Source: an uncultured Chloroflexota bacterium
GTDB taxonomy: Bacteria > Chloroflexota > Limnocylindria > Limnocylindrales > Limnocylindraceae
DNA: 6,588 bases
Direction of reading: 5' to 3'
Assembly (NCBI GenBank): GCA_903820655.1
Contig: CAIJIA010000137.1
Coordinates: 1-6,588 of the forward strand
The position numbers and the translations under genes were made by a program. This document shows, one piece after another, positions 1 to 6,588 of this stretch (positions within the stretch are counted from its first letter, which is position 1; each line of letters starts with the position of its first letter). The notes beneath the pieces were generated by a model. That model had not been told where the DNA came from, did not search any database, and saw only the letters and a program-made list of their open reading frames with translations.

Positions 1-788
1 ATGACAGCGCCAATGCTGGCGCTCAGAATGCCGAAGACGAAGAGCGTGATCAGTGCTCCGGCAGCGCCGATCGCAAGCCCCTCGAGAATGAACGGGAGGC
101 GCACCCAGGTGGCGCTCGCGCCAACGATGCGCATGATGGCAATCTCATCGCTTCGCGCCAGGATGGCGAGCCGGATGGCGTTGACGACCACAGCAAGCAC
201 GGCAAGTGAGAAGCCGATCACGATGATTAGCCCAACGATGCGCAGTGCACTCGTGATGGCGACGAGACTCTCCGCAAGCGCGCGTCCATCAATGATGCGA
301 CTAAATGAGGAGGCCGCGGTGATCGAGGCGAGACCGTCGGCAACCCGGCCTGTATCGGCAGGGTTATCGAGGGCGATCTCGTAGCTGGCAGGGAGCGGGT
401 TCACGCCAAGGTTGCCGGTAAGGTCTGGCTCGCCGCGCTCCTTTAGTCGCACCTTGAAGGCGGCAAGCGCATCGTCGGCACTCACATAGGTAGCCCCCTT
501 CACCCCGTCAATTCCCTCAATCTGAACCTGAATTGAGCGCGCCTCGCTCTCGGTGACAGAGCTCTTCAGGTAGGCAATGACCTCAACTTTTGAGTCGGCA
601 TATGAGAGCGCCGCATCAAGGCCTGCGCGAATTACCAGCACCGATGCGAGGACCATGAGCATCAGCGTCATGGTTGTTGTAGCTGCGATCGTTGCTAGCC
701 GATTACGAGAGAGCCCATTCGCCGCGGCAGAGACACTCAGCCGAATGAGCCGACTGCGATTCGATGGGCTTTCATGATGCATGTTCAT
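1..788 (-). CDS. ftsX: Cell-division membrane protein FtsX, 3' end missing
   Basis: FtsX is the membrane subunit that pairs with FtsE and passes its ATPase cycle to extracellular peptidoglycan hydrolases or their activators. Reading from ATG 788 gives 262 residues with no stop before base 1. FtsX proteins are near 300 residues with four membrane spans, so roughly the last 40 residues and the fourth span lie outside. Visible parts are a short basic cytoplasmic N-terminus (1-29), span 1 (about 31-53), an extracellular domain (about 55-178), span 2 (about 184-206), a cytoplasmic loop with the family motif DEIAIMRIVGAS (214-225) and PFILEG (232-237), and span 3 (about 236-257). The ATG at 788 overlaps the ftsE stop as TGATG. 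A second in-frame ATG at 782 lies nine bases after an AGG, so it could be the real start, two residues shorter. The extracellular domain includes VIAYLKSSVTESEA, typical of FtsX. Confidence 0.95.
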   Translation of the reverse strand, partial: MNMHHESPSNRSRLIRLSVSAAANGLSRNRLATIAATTTMTLMLMVLASVLVIRAGLDAALSYADSKVEVIAYLKSSVTESEARSIQVQIEGIDGVKGATYVSADDALAAFKVRLKERGEPDLTGNLGVNPLPASYEIALDNPADTGRVADGLASITAASSFSRIIDGRALAESLVAITSALRIVGLIIVIGFSLAVLAVVVNAIRLAILARSDEIAIMRIVGASATWVRLPFILEGLAIGAAGALITLFVFGILSASIGAV

Positions 789-1513
789 CAGCCTACCCGG
801 TGATACGTGGCGTTCGCTTCGTCGCGAATGAGGCGACCGCCTTCGAGGCCGATGACGCGGCGGCGCAGAGTGGTGACGATGTCAGAGTCATGCGTTGCGA
901 CCAACACTGTGACACCGAGCCGGTTGATGTCCATCAGGAGCTCCATGATCTCCCAGCTGATGAGCGGGTCAAGGTTGCCGGTTGGCTCGTCGGCGATGAG
1001 CAGCTCCGGGTCGCCAACGATTGCGCGTGCGATTGCGGTGCGTTGCTGCTCGCCACCAGAGAGTTCAGATGGGTAGCGATCGGCGAGGCGTGCCAGGCCG
1101 ACGATCCGCAGCGCGCGATCCGTTGCGGTGGCAACGCGTTCCGGTGCGGCCCCTGTCACCTCAAGGGCAAAGGCAACATTCTCGCGAACGGTTCGTCGGG
1201 GCAAAAGTCGGAAGTCCTGAAACACCACGCCAATTCGACGACGAAGCTTCGGCACCTCACCTCCGGAGAGGCGATGCACTGGGAAGCCAGCAACATGCAC
1301 CTCGCCAGCGGTTGGCAGCACGTCGCGAACCAAGAGTCCGATCAAGGTTGACTTCCCGGCACCTGACGGCCCAACCAGGAAGGCGAACTCTCCGCGCTGA
1401 ATGGTGAGGCTGACATCACCGAGGGCAATATGGCCGCTCGGATAGGTCACAGAGACTCCTTGCAGGTCAACAACCGCGCCCTCAGGTGTGCCGAGTTCTA
1501 CCGCGTCACTCAT
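788..1513 (-). CDS. ftsE: Cell-division ABC ATPase FtsE
   Basis: FtsE is the cytoplasmic nucleotide-binding subunit of FtsEX, which controls peptidoglycan hydrolases at the division site rather than moving a solute. The 241-residue protein carries every ABC ATPase motif: Walker A GPSGAGKST (48-56), Q-loop Q99 in VVFQDFRLLP, signature LSGGEQQR (151-158), Walker B LLIADEP (171-177) with catalytic E176, D-loop NLD (180-182) and switch His 208 in VATHD. Residues FQDFRLL and EPTGNLD are typical of FtsE. FtsE is usually near 220-230 residues; the extra length is a short N-terminal lead-in before VVDLQGV. The ATG at 1513 has TAGGA seven bases upstream, made partly from the prfB stop codon nine bases away, so it is probably cotranscribed with prfB. 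Its TGA overlaps the ftsX ATG, and the adjacent FtsX confirms the FtsE call over the related LolD and MacB ATPases. Confidence 0.96.
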   Translation of the reverse strand: MSDAVELGTPEGAVVDLQGVSVTYPSGHIALGDVSLTIQRGEFAFLVGPSGAGKSTLIGLLVRDVLPTAGEVHVAGFPVHRLSGGEVPKLRRRIGVVFQDFRLLPRRTVRENVAFALEVTGAAPERVATATDRALRIVGLARLADRYPSELSGGEQQRTAIARAIVGDPELLIADEPTGNLDPLISWEIMELLMDINRLGVTVLVATHDSDIVTTLRRRVIGLEGGRLIRDEANATYHRVG

Positions 1514-1520
1514 CTGTGGA

Positions 1521-1531
1521 TCCTACTCCTC
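1521..1531 (-). promoter_or_regulatory. Ribosome binding site of ftsE inside the prfB end
   Basis: The last prfB codons and stop read GAG GAG TAG GA on the coding strand. TAGGA (1525-1521) is seven bases from the ftsE ATG at 1513, and GAGGAG (1531-1526) is 12 bases away. The site uses the prfB stop codon, so termination of prfB and initiation of ftsE occur at nearly the same place. Confidence 0.6.
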
Positions 1532-2654
1532 ATCCATGCTGCCGCCAGCGATCGGTGCTCCAGTAGAGACTCGCTCAAGCTCAGCAAGAATGAATGCATC
1601 AAAGTCGCCATCAAGCACACCAACGGTGTCCGAAGTCTGATGCCCGGTGCGGTGGTCCTTCACCATCTGGTACGGATGCAGCACATAGCTGCGGATCTGG
1701 TTCCCCCAGCCGGCGGAGATCGTTTCACCGCGCACGCGGGCAAGTTCGTCTTCTCGTGCGCGAATCTTCAGTTCAATAAGCTTGCCGCGCAACATGCGCT
1801 CAGCCGTTTCACGGTTCTGCATTTGCGATCGCTGGTTCTGACTCGATACGACGGAGTTTGTTGGAAGGTGGGTAAGGCGAACGGCAGATTCGGTCTTGTT
1901 CACGTGCTGCCCACCAGCGCCGCTGGAGCGATAGGTATCGACGCGAATCTCGTCCCAGTTGAGCGTCACCTCAGCGTCATCCTCTACCTCGGGGATCACT
2001 TCGAACATGGCAAAGGTGGTCTGTCGGCGCTTCTGTCCATCGAACGGGGAGATGCGCACGAGGCGATGCACGCCGCGCTCTGCGCGGAGCCACCCGAACG
2101 CATTGCGGCCGCGAATCTCCAGAACAACGCTGCGATACCCAGCGCCTTCACCATCGGTGGAGTCCACGATCTCTGTGGCGAAGCTATGCCGTTCAGCCCA
2201 ACGCATGTAGGCACGCAGGAGGATGGCGGTCCAGTCACACGCTTCGGTCCCGCCGGCGCCAGCCTGAATGGTGACGATGGCGTCGGCGTCGGCGTATTCG
2301 CCACTGAAGAGGAGTGAGGTGCGGGCTTTCTCGAAGTCGTGCTCAAGGAGCGCCGCTTTCGTAGAGACCTCGTCTTGCAGCCCCTGGTCACCCTCCGATT
2401 CGGCCAGCTCGAAGAGTTCGCCAAGGTCGCGGGCGGCGGTCGTTAACTCCTTCCAGAGGGCCAGCTCTTCACGGAGCCCCTCTGCCTCGCGGGCGAGCCG
2501 CCGGGCGACGCGCTGGTCATCCCAGAAGCCCGGGGCGAGCATTGCCGCTTCGATCTCAGCGAGTCGGGCCGCTTTCGCTACAGGGTCAAAGACGCCCCGA
2601 GGTCGCCTCGATGCGACCGAGGAGGTCCCGCAGGGAGGTCGCGTCGACGCTCAC
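1523..2654 (-). CDS. prfB: Peptide chain release factor 2, made by programmed +1 frameshift
   Basis: RF2 recognises UGA and UAA in the ribosomal A site and triggers peptide release. The gene is in two frames: GTG 2654 through CTT 2589 (22 codons), an in-frame TGA at 2588-2586, then, after skipping the T at 2588, GAC 2587 to the TAG at 1525-1523. The joined product has 376 residues (E. coli RF2 has 365). Across the junction GRLDPVAKAARLAEIEA matches E. coli GYLDYDAKKERLEEVNA, so the shifted reading is correct; starting at the ATG at 2542 would lose 37 conserved residues. Later landmarks are the stop-codon-reading SPF motif (202-204), which marks RF2 rather than RF1, and GGQ (247-249) within SSGAGGQHVNKTESAVRLTH. 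The residue matching E. coli K-12 Thr246 is Ser. An in-frame TGA at 2666-2664, with no start codon between, fixes GTG 2654 as the start. Low RF2 slows termination at the internal TGA, favours the shift and restores RF2. Confidence 0.96.
2586..2597 (-). promoter_or_regulatory. RF2 +1 programmed frameshift site
   Basis: The coding strand reads GGGG CGT CTT TGA C. This has the same register as the E. coli site AGGGGG TAT CTT TGA C: an internal Shine-Dalgarno-like G-run (2597-2594 here, preceded by G 2598), three bases, the slippery Leu codon CTT (2591-2589) and a weak stop TGAC. Slippage of the Leu tRNA from CUU to UUU puts GAC (2587-2585) in the A site. The G-run is retained but lacks the leading A. 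It fits the known site exactly and sits at the expected place in the protein. Confidence 0.95.
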
Positions 2655-2660
2655 CCTGCA

Positions 2661-2668
2661 CCCTCACC
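2661..2668 (-). promoter_or_regulatory. Ribosome binding site of prfB
   Basis: The coding strand has GGTGAGGG, with GAGG at 2665-2662 spaced seven bases from the GTG start at 2654. This decides the prfB start, because the only in-frame alternatives upstream are blocked by a TGA at 2666-2664. It lies in the 54-base gap after secA, which otherwise contains only a weak GCCG/CGGC inverted repeat and no terminator. Confidence 0.75.
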
Positions 2669-2708
2669 CAGCCGAACCGCGGCACCCACGGGGGACTCGC
2701 TGCTCACG

Positions 2709-5417
2709 CTATGCGCCATGGCACTTCTTGTACTTCTTCCCAGAGCCACAAGGGCAAGGGTCATTTCGGCCAACATCGCTGGCCGCCGCAACAGGCGCCT
2801 TCGGTGCTGGGGCCGACGTGGCGCTCGCTGCGCTGGTGGCGACGATCTTGGGGCGCGGTGCCTCCTGCTGCACCACGCTCACGCGCAAGATCGACCGGCC
2901 GATGCTGACGCGAATCAGCCCCTGGAACTCGTCGTAGAGTTTGAACGCCTCCTTCTTGAAGGCGTTGAGCGGATCCTCTTGGGCATAGCCGCGCAGCCCG
3001 ATGCCGCGACGCAGGTCATCAACTTCGGTGAGGTGTTCCACCCAGAGTTGATCGATGCTGCGCAGGATCACGGCGCGCAAGACGCGCGGCCAGATCTCTG
3101 GACCAAACTCCTCGGCCTTCTTGTTGAGCGCCTCCAGCGCGGCAACTTCAATCGCATCAATCAGGATCGCATCTTCAACAATGTTCTCGAGGCCGTCAGG
3201 AGGCGTCATGCCCGCTCGCTTTAGGTCACCCTTCAGCGCTTCCAGATTCCAGTCGCCCGGCAGGCCTGGTGGGCAATGTGTCATCACGATTGAGCGCGCC
3301 TCTGCACGGAGCGAATCCTCAACCGTGAGGTTGAGATCATCGCCATGGAGCACACGGTCGCGCTCACCGTAAACGGTGGCACGCTGCTTGTTGATGACGT
3401 CGTCGAATTCAACGACGCGCTTACGAATATCGAAGTTGTATCCCTCAACGCGCGTCTGCGCTCCTTCAATGGTTCGGCTCACCATTGAAGATTCGAGCGC
3501 CTGCGTCTCGTCAAATCCGAGGCGATCCATCAAGCTCACTACGCGCTCGCCGGCGAACCGCTTCATCAGATCGTCTTCCAGTGAGAGATAGAAGCGCGAC
3601 GAACCCGGGTCGCCCTGGCGACCGGCGCGACCACGGAGCTGGTTATCGATGCGGCGTGACTCGTGTCGCTCGGTACCAATGATGCGGAGGCCGCCAGCGG
3701 CGAGAACGATTTCGCGATCGGCAGCGCAGGAGCGCTCCGCCTCAGCGAGTGCCTCAGCGTACGTTGCAGCGTCTACCTCGGCAGGATTGAGTCCGCGCAC
3801 GCGCAGTGCCTCCGACGCGAGTCCAGCAGGGTTGCCACCGAGCACGATGTCGGTACCGCGGCCCGCCATGTTGGTGGCGATCGTTACTGCACCGCTGCGA
3901 CCAGCTTGTGCAACAACGGGCGCTTCACGCTCGTGCTGCTTGGCGTTCAAGACGTTGTGGGGAATCCCTTCTCGCTTGAGCAACGCTGCGAGATGCTCGG
4001 AGCGCTCAACCGATGTTGTGCCAACGAGGACTGGCTGGCCAGCCGCAATTCGCTCCTTGATGTGTTCCACGATGGCGCCATCTTTCGCGCGTTCGGTGCG
4101 GTAGACAAGATCAGCCTGGTCATCGCGCACCATCGGACGATGTGTCGGGATAGCGGTAACTTCAAGGTTGTAGATCTTGCTGAACTCTTCCGCCTCGGTC
4201 ATGGCGGTACCGGTCATGCCGGCGAGTTTGCCGTACAGACGGAAGTAGTTCTGGAAGGTAATCGTTGCGAGTGTCACCGACTCGCGCTGTACGTGAAGCC
4301 CCTCTTTTGCCTCGATAGCCTGATGCAACCCTTCAGACCAACGGCGCCCCGGCATCTTGCGGCCAGTGAACTCATCGACGATGACGATCTCACCACCCTC
4401 AACGATGTAGTCGCGGTCGCGCTTGAAGAGCGCATGCGCACGAAGCGCAGATTCAAAGTGACGTGCCATGAGCGGGTCACCGCTATAGAGGTTTTCAATG
4501 CCGAGCATCTGCTCGACGCGCGCCACACCATCCTCAGTTGGGGAGACGGCCTTCTCCTTCTCGTCGAGGAAGTAATCGCCGCCAGACTCCGCGCCAGCGT
4601 CACGCGCGCGCAGGCGCGGCACCAGCTTGGAGAACGTTGCATACAAATCCTGTGACTCTGCCGCCTGGCCGCTAATGATGAGCGGCGTTCGTGCCTCATC
4701 AATCAAGATGTTGTCAACCTCGTCAACGATAGCGAAGGCGTGGCCACGCTGTACGCGCTGCTCAAGCTCGGTGACCATGTTGTCGCGCAGATAGTCGAAT
4801 CCGAACTCATTATTCGTGCCGTAGGTCACGTCAGCGGCATACGCTTCACGTCGGGTGACAGGGCGCAGCTTGGCTGTCTGCTCGTCGCTGCTGTGATATT
4901 CGGGATCGAACAGGAACGAGCTGTCGTGCGCGATCACGCCAATGGAGAGCCCCATGAAGGCAAAGATCGGGCCCATCCAGCGGGCGTCGCGCCGCGCGAG
5001 GTAGTCGTTCACGGTTACCACGTGCACGCCACGGCCACCAACAGCGTTGACGGTGGCACCGAGCGGACCAACGAGCGTCTTCCCTTCACCGGTGCGCATC
5101 TCAGCGATCTTTCCTTGATGGAGCACGATAGCGCCAAGGATCTGCTCGTCGTACGGGCGCATGCCGGTGGTACGGCGTGAAGCTTCGCGAGCGGCTGCCA
5201 GAATTTCTGGCAACTCATTGTCAAGCGCCGTCTTTAGCGCCTCACCTTCGAGCGTGCGCAACACGGCAGAGATCGCATCAATGCGCGCACGAATTTCACT
5301 ATCACTCGCCGCCTCCATCTCATTGGCGCGCGCATTGACGGCGTCAAGGATCGGCTTGAGACGACCGAGCTCGCGGTCGTTTGAATCGACTAGTCGGGAG
5401 AGAAAGCCGAAGACCAT
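2709..5417 (-). CDS. secA: Preprotein translocase ATPase SecA
   Basis: SecA is the ATP-driven motor that pushes unfolded preproteins through the SecYEG channel at the inner face of the cytoplasmic membrane. The 902-residue protein is complete and about the usual length (E. coli 901). Visible landmarks are the Walker A box MRTGEGKT (107-114), VTVNDYLARRD (134-144), TYGTNNEFGFDYLRDNM (198-214), the Walker B stretch VDEVDNILIDEARTPLIISG (231-250), the preprotein cross-linking region (about 251-390), TNMAGRGTDI (515-524), RGRAGRQGDPGSSRFYLS (595-612), the two-helix finger region with LRGYAQEDP (808-816), an Ala/Pro-rich linker (851-882), and the C-terminal zinc motif CPCGSGKKYKKCH with ligands C888, C890, C899 and H900. 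Just after Walker A the sequence reads LVGPLGATVNAVGGRG where most SecAs have a form of LVATLPAYLNALTGKG; no catalytic residue is affected. The ATG at 5417 fits the family N-terminus but has no Shine-Dalgarno sequence, so coupling to the upstream gene is likely. The stop is TAG. Confidence 0.98.
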   Translation of the reverse strand: MVFGFLSRLVDSNDRELGRLKPILDAVNARANEMEAASDSEIRARIDAISAVLRTLEGEALKTALDNELPEILAAAREASRRTTGMRPYDEQILGAIVLHQGKIAEMRTGEGKTLVGPLGATVNAVGGRGVHVVTVNDYLARRDARWMGPIFAFMGLSIGVIAHDSSFLFDPEYHSSDEQTAKLRPVTRREAYAADVTYGTNNEFGFDYLRDNMVTELEQRVQRGHAFAIVDEVDNILIDEARTPLIISGQAAESQDLYATFSKLVPRLRARDAGAESGGDYFLDEKEKAVSPTEDGVARVEQMLGIENLYSGDPLMARHFESALRAHALFKRDRDYIVEGGEIVIVDEFTGRKMPGRRWSEGLHQAIEAKEGLHVQRESVTLATITFQNYFRLYGKLAGMTGTAMTEAEEFSKIYNLEVTAIPTHRPMVRDDQADLVYRTERAKDGAIVEHIKERIAAGQPVLVGTTSVERSEHLAALLKREGIPHNVLNAKQHEREAPVVAQAGRSGAVTIATNMAGRGTDIVLGGNPAGLASEALRVRGLNPAEVDAATYAEALAEAERSCAADREIVLAAGGLRIIGTERHESRRIDNQLRGRAGRQGDPGSSRFYLSLEDDLMKRFAGERVVSLMDRLGFDETQALESSMVSRTIEGAQTRVEGYNFDIRKRVVEFDDVINKQRATVYGERDRVLHGDDLNLTVEDSLRAEARSIVMTHCPPGLPGDWNLEALKGDLKRAGMTPPDGLENIVEDAILIDAIEVAALEALNKKAEEFGPEIWPRVLRAVILRSIDQLWVEHLTEVDDLRRGIGLRGYAQEDPLNAFKKEAFKLYDEFQGLIRVSIGRSILRVSVVQQEAPRPKIVATSAASATSAPAPKAPVAAASDVGRNDPCPCGSGKKYKKCHGA

Positions 5418-5440
5418 CGCTGGCGGGGGCCTAGCGCCAG
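5418..5440 (-). promoter_or_regulatory. Hairpin over the upstream stop codon, abutting the secA start
   Basis: On the coding strand CTGGCG (5440-5435) can pair with CGCCAG (5425-5420), a perfect 6-bp GC-rich stem with a 9-base loop. The loop holds the TAG stop of the small upstream gene, and the stem ends two bases before the secA ATG at 5417. The 13 bases between stop and start are C-rich and contain no purine-rich ribosome binding site. The pairing is seen directly. The inference is that ribosomes finishing the upstream gene open the structure and restart at secA. No U-run follows, so it does not look like a transcription terminator. Confidence 0.45.
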
Positions 5441-5664
5441 AATCCGGCGGAGTACCCGATCACCAGGATGCCAAACGTAAGCGCGGCGAGCACAACCCAG
5501 AAGAGGGCACTTACCGGCCTGCTGGTCGGATTCATTTCAGGATTCTTCATCGGCGCAGCGTTCCATCGCGGGCTACGCAGTGAAGCACGCCAGTCCACGT
5601 TCTTCTCGGGAGCGCGCGCAACGATTGCGCCGCGCTCGTCAGGTCGATGCAGCTTCAGCGTCAT
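5431..5664 (-). CDS. Small tail-anchored membrane protein, unknown function
   Basis: I do not recognise this 77-residue product. Residues 1-52 are polar and net basic, with many Arg and Pro. Residues 53-71 (ALFWVVLAALTFGILVIGY) form one strong transmembrane segment, and the protein stops six residues later at GFWR. As drawn, it would be tail-anchored with its N-terminus in the cytoplasm. The ATG overlaps the prs stop as ATGA, so translational coupling to prs is likely; no strong Shine-Dalgarno sequence precedes it. In-frame ATGs at 5550 and 5535 would give 39- and 34-residue single-span proteins, also without good binding sites, so the start is uncertain. The TAG stop lies 13 bases before the secA ATG, inside a hairpin loop. 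Its place suggests a role near the Sec machinery or in secA expression, but that is inference. It lacks the C-terminal arrest motifs of SecM or the RAPP/RAPG group. Confidence 0.7.
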   Translation of the reverse strand: MTLKLHRPDERGAIVARAPEKNVDWRASLRSPRWNAAPMKNPEMNPTSRPVSALFWVVLAALTFGILVIGYSAGFWR

Positions 5665-6588
5665 CGTCGTGTTCGCTTCTCGCTGGACGGAACGGTTGAA
5701 ACTGGTCCAGTCTGGTGTTCATCCCAGAAGAGCATCTCTTCAGCGGTCGCGGACTCTTTGCCGAAGAGGGCACCGACCGACTCACCGAGATGAATGCGCC
5801 GAATGGCCTCACCAAAGAGCGGGGCAGAGGAGAGGCGCTTGATCTTCGTGCTCTTTGCTCCAACGGGCATCGGGATGGAGTCGGTGACCACAACCTCGAG
5901 CACGTTGCAGTTTTCGATGCGCTCAATTGCTGGACCAGAGAAGACACCGTGCGTTGCACATGCAGTCACTTCAATTGCGCCAGCCTTCTCAATCGCGCGG
6001 ATCGTTTCGGTAAGGGTGCCGGCGGTGTCGATCTCGTCGTCGACGATCACAACGCGCTTCCCCTTCACGTCACCGATGACGTTCAGCACCTCCGCGGCGT
6101 CATTGTTTCCTTCGCGTCGCTTCTCGACGATCGCGAGTGGTGCATTGAGCAGTTCAGCGAAGGTGCGCGCGCGCTTTGCGAATCCGAGGTCGGTGACGAC
6201 GACAAGGTTCTCGGTGCCGCGCTGGCGCATGTAGTTAGAGAGGAGATGCACGGCGGTGAGTTCGTCGACCGGAACGTTGAAGAACCCTTGCAGCTGGCCC
6301 TGGTGCAAGTCGAGGGTGAGGATGCGGTTTGCGCCAGCAACCTGCAGCATGTCGGCAACAAGTCGCGCAGTGATCGGCACGCGCGGCTGATCCTTCTTGT
6401 CGGAGCGACCGTAGCCGTAGTACGGAATCACGGCGGTAATGCGACCGGCCGAGGCGCGCTTGAATGCGTCGATCATGATCAGGAGCTCCATGATGGAGGT
6501 GCTCACTGGGCGAGAGGTTGGCTGCACGATGAAGACATCTTTCTCACGGGCGTTGTCGAGAATCTTGACGAAGATGTTCTCGTTGGCG
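5661..6588 (-). CDS. prs: Ribose-phosphate pyrophosphokinase (PRPP synthetase), 5' end missing
   Basis: This cytosolic enzyme transfers pyrophosphate from ATP to ribose 5-phosphate to make PRPP, the precursor of purines, pyrimidines, histidine, tryptophan and NAD. The frame is open to the window edge: the first full codon is at 6587 and 308 residues are visible. By alignment from memory with E. coli Prs, about 36 N-terminal residues lie outside. Visible motifs in order are NENIFVKI (2-9), the ATP loop GYGRSDKKD (58-66), DLHQGQ (93-98) with the catalytic-region His, EKRR (155-158) carrying the catalytic Lys and Arg, and the PRPP-binding loop VDDEIDTAGT (182-191). E. coli has RQDRR where this protein has RSDKK. 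After the usual C-terminal end (ESVGALF) there is a tail of about 30 residues. The TGA stop overlaps the next ATG as ATGA. A GTG at 6527 is internal, since conserved Prs sequence continues upstream. Family assignment is very secure. Confidence 0.97.
   Translation of the reverse strand, partial: ANENIFVKILDNAREKDVFIVQPTSRPVSTSIMELLIMIDAFKRASAGRITAVIPYYGYGRSDKKDQPRVPITARLVADMLQVAGANRILTLDLHQGQLQGFFNVPVDELTAVHLLSNYMRQRGTENLVVVTDLGFAKRARTFAELLNAPLAIVEKRREGNNDAAEVLNVIGDVKGKRVVIVDDEIDTAGTLTETIRAIEKAGAIEVTACATHGVFSGPAIERIENCNVLEVVVTDSIPMPVGAKSTKIKRLSSAPLFGEAIRRIHLGESVGALFGKESATAEEMLFWDEHQTGPVSTVPSSEKRTRR

Noticed and set aside
1..384. Plus-strand open frame at the window start.
   Set aside because: It is the reverse of ftsX, whose minus-strand reading has the expected membrane spans and FtsX motifs.
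2586..2588. In-frame TGA in prfB read as a nonsense mutation or pseudogene.
   Set aside because: It sits exactly in the CTT TGA C context of the RF2 frameshift signal, and the +1 reading restores conserved RF2 sequence on both sides.
2655..2708. GCCG/CGGC inverted repeat in the secA-prfB gap as a terminator.
   Set aside because: The stem is only four base pairs with no following T-run, and it is immediately followed by the prfB ribosome binding site.
3663..4655. Long plus-strand open frame of 330 codons, and others at 2268-3224, 1430-2317 and 764-1351.
   Set aside because: They lie opposite secA, prfB and ftsE, whose minus-strand proteins have full family motifs. Their translations show no recognisable domain and a composition typical of antisense reading of GC-rich genes.
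5604..5615. RAPE in the small protein (residues 17-20) as an arrest motif like RAPP or RAPG.
   Set aside because: It lies near the N-terminus, too early for the nascent chain to have left the tunnel, and is followed by about 57 residues with the only membrane span. The known motifs act at the C-terminus.
5512..6523. The seven residues PTSRPVS occur in both Prs (6521-6501) and the small membrane protein (5532-5512), suggesting a duplication.
   Set aside because: Most of the codons differ (for example TCT CGC against AGC AGG for Ser-Arg) and the flanks are unrelated, so chance is more likely than copying.

Overview
This window is a stretch of bacterial chromosome in which every supported gene lies on the minus strand, so it reads biologically from base 6588 down to base 1. 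The order of transcription is prs (5' end outside the window), a 77-codon membrane-protein gene, secA, prfB, ftsE and ftsX (3' end outside the window). Junctions are tight: prs and the small gene overlap as ATGA, the small gene ends 13 bases before secA, secA and prfB are 54 bases apart, prfB and ftsE 9 bases apart, and ftsE and ftsX overlap as TGATG. This looks like one operon or a tightly packed run of operons. I see no internal promoter or rho-independent terminator, no RNA gene, repeat array or mobile element, and no gene-free stretch above 300 bases.

The source is a moderately GC-rich bacterium. The Prs signature (NENIFVKI, then GRSDKKDQPRVPI and HQGQ) and the secA-prfB-ftsE-ftsX order fit, from memory, a Chloroflexota-like or neighbouring Gram-positive-type lineage. 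This is an inference from a few motifs, not a phylogeny. The genes are core housekeeping: PRPP synthesis for nucleotides (prs), the Sec translocase motor (secA), termination at UGA and UAA codons (prfB), and the ABC-type complex linking cytokinesis to peptidoglycan hydrolysis (ftsEX).

The main result of close reading is that prfB is longer than its obvious open frame. It begins at a GTG at 2654 with a good ribosome binding site, reads 22 codons to a CTT TGA C site preceded by GGGG, and continues only after a +1 shift. This is the classic autoregulatory frameshift of release factor 2, and it restores a 376-residue protein. The second point is the small gene just before secA. Its product ends in a transmembrane segment, and its stop codon sits in the loop of a 6-bp hairpin that ends two bases before the secA ATG. 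That ATG has no Shine-Dalgarno sequence, which suggests translation of secA is coupled to the small gene. I found no sign of a wholly new multi-gene system; the rest is ordinary conserved chromosome.
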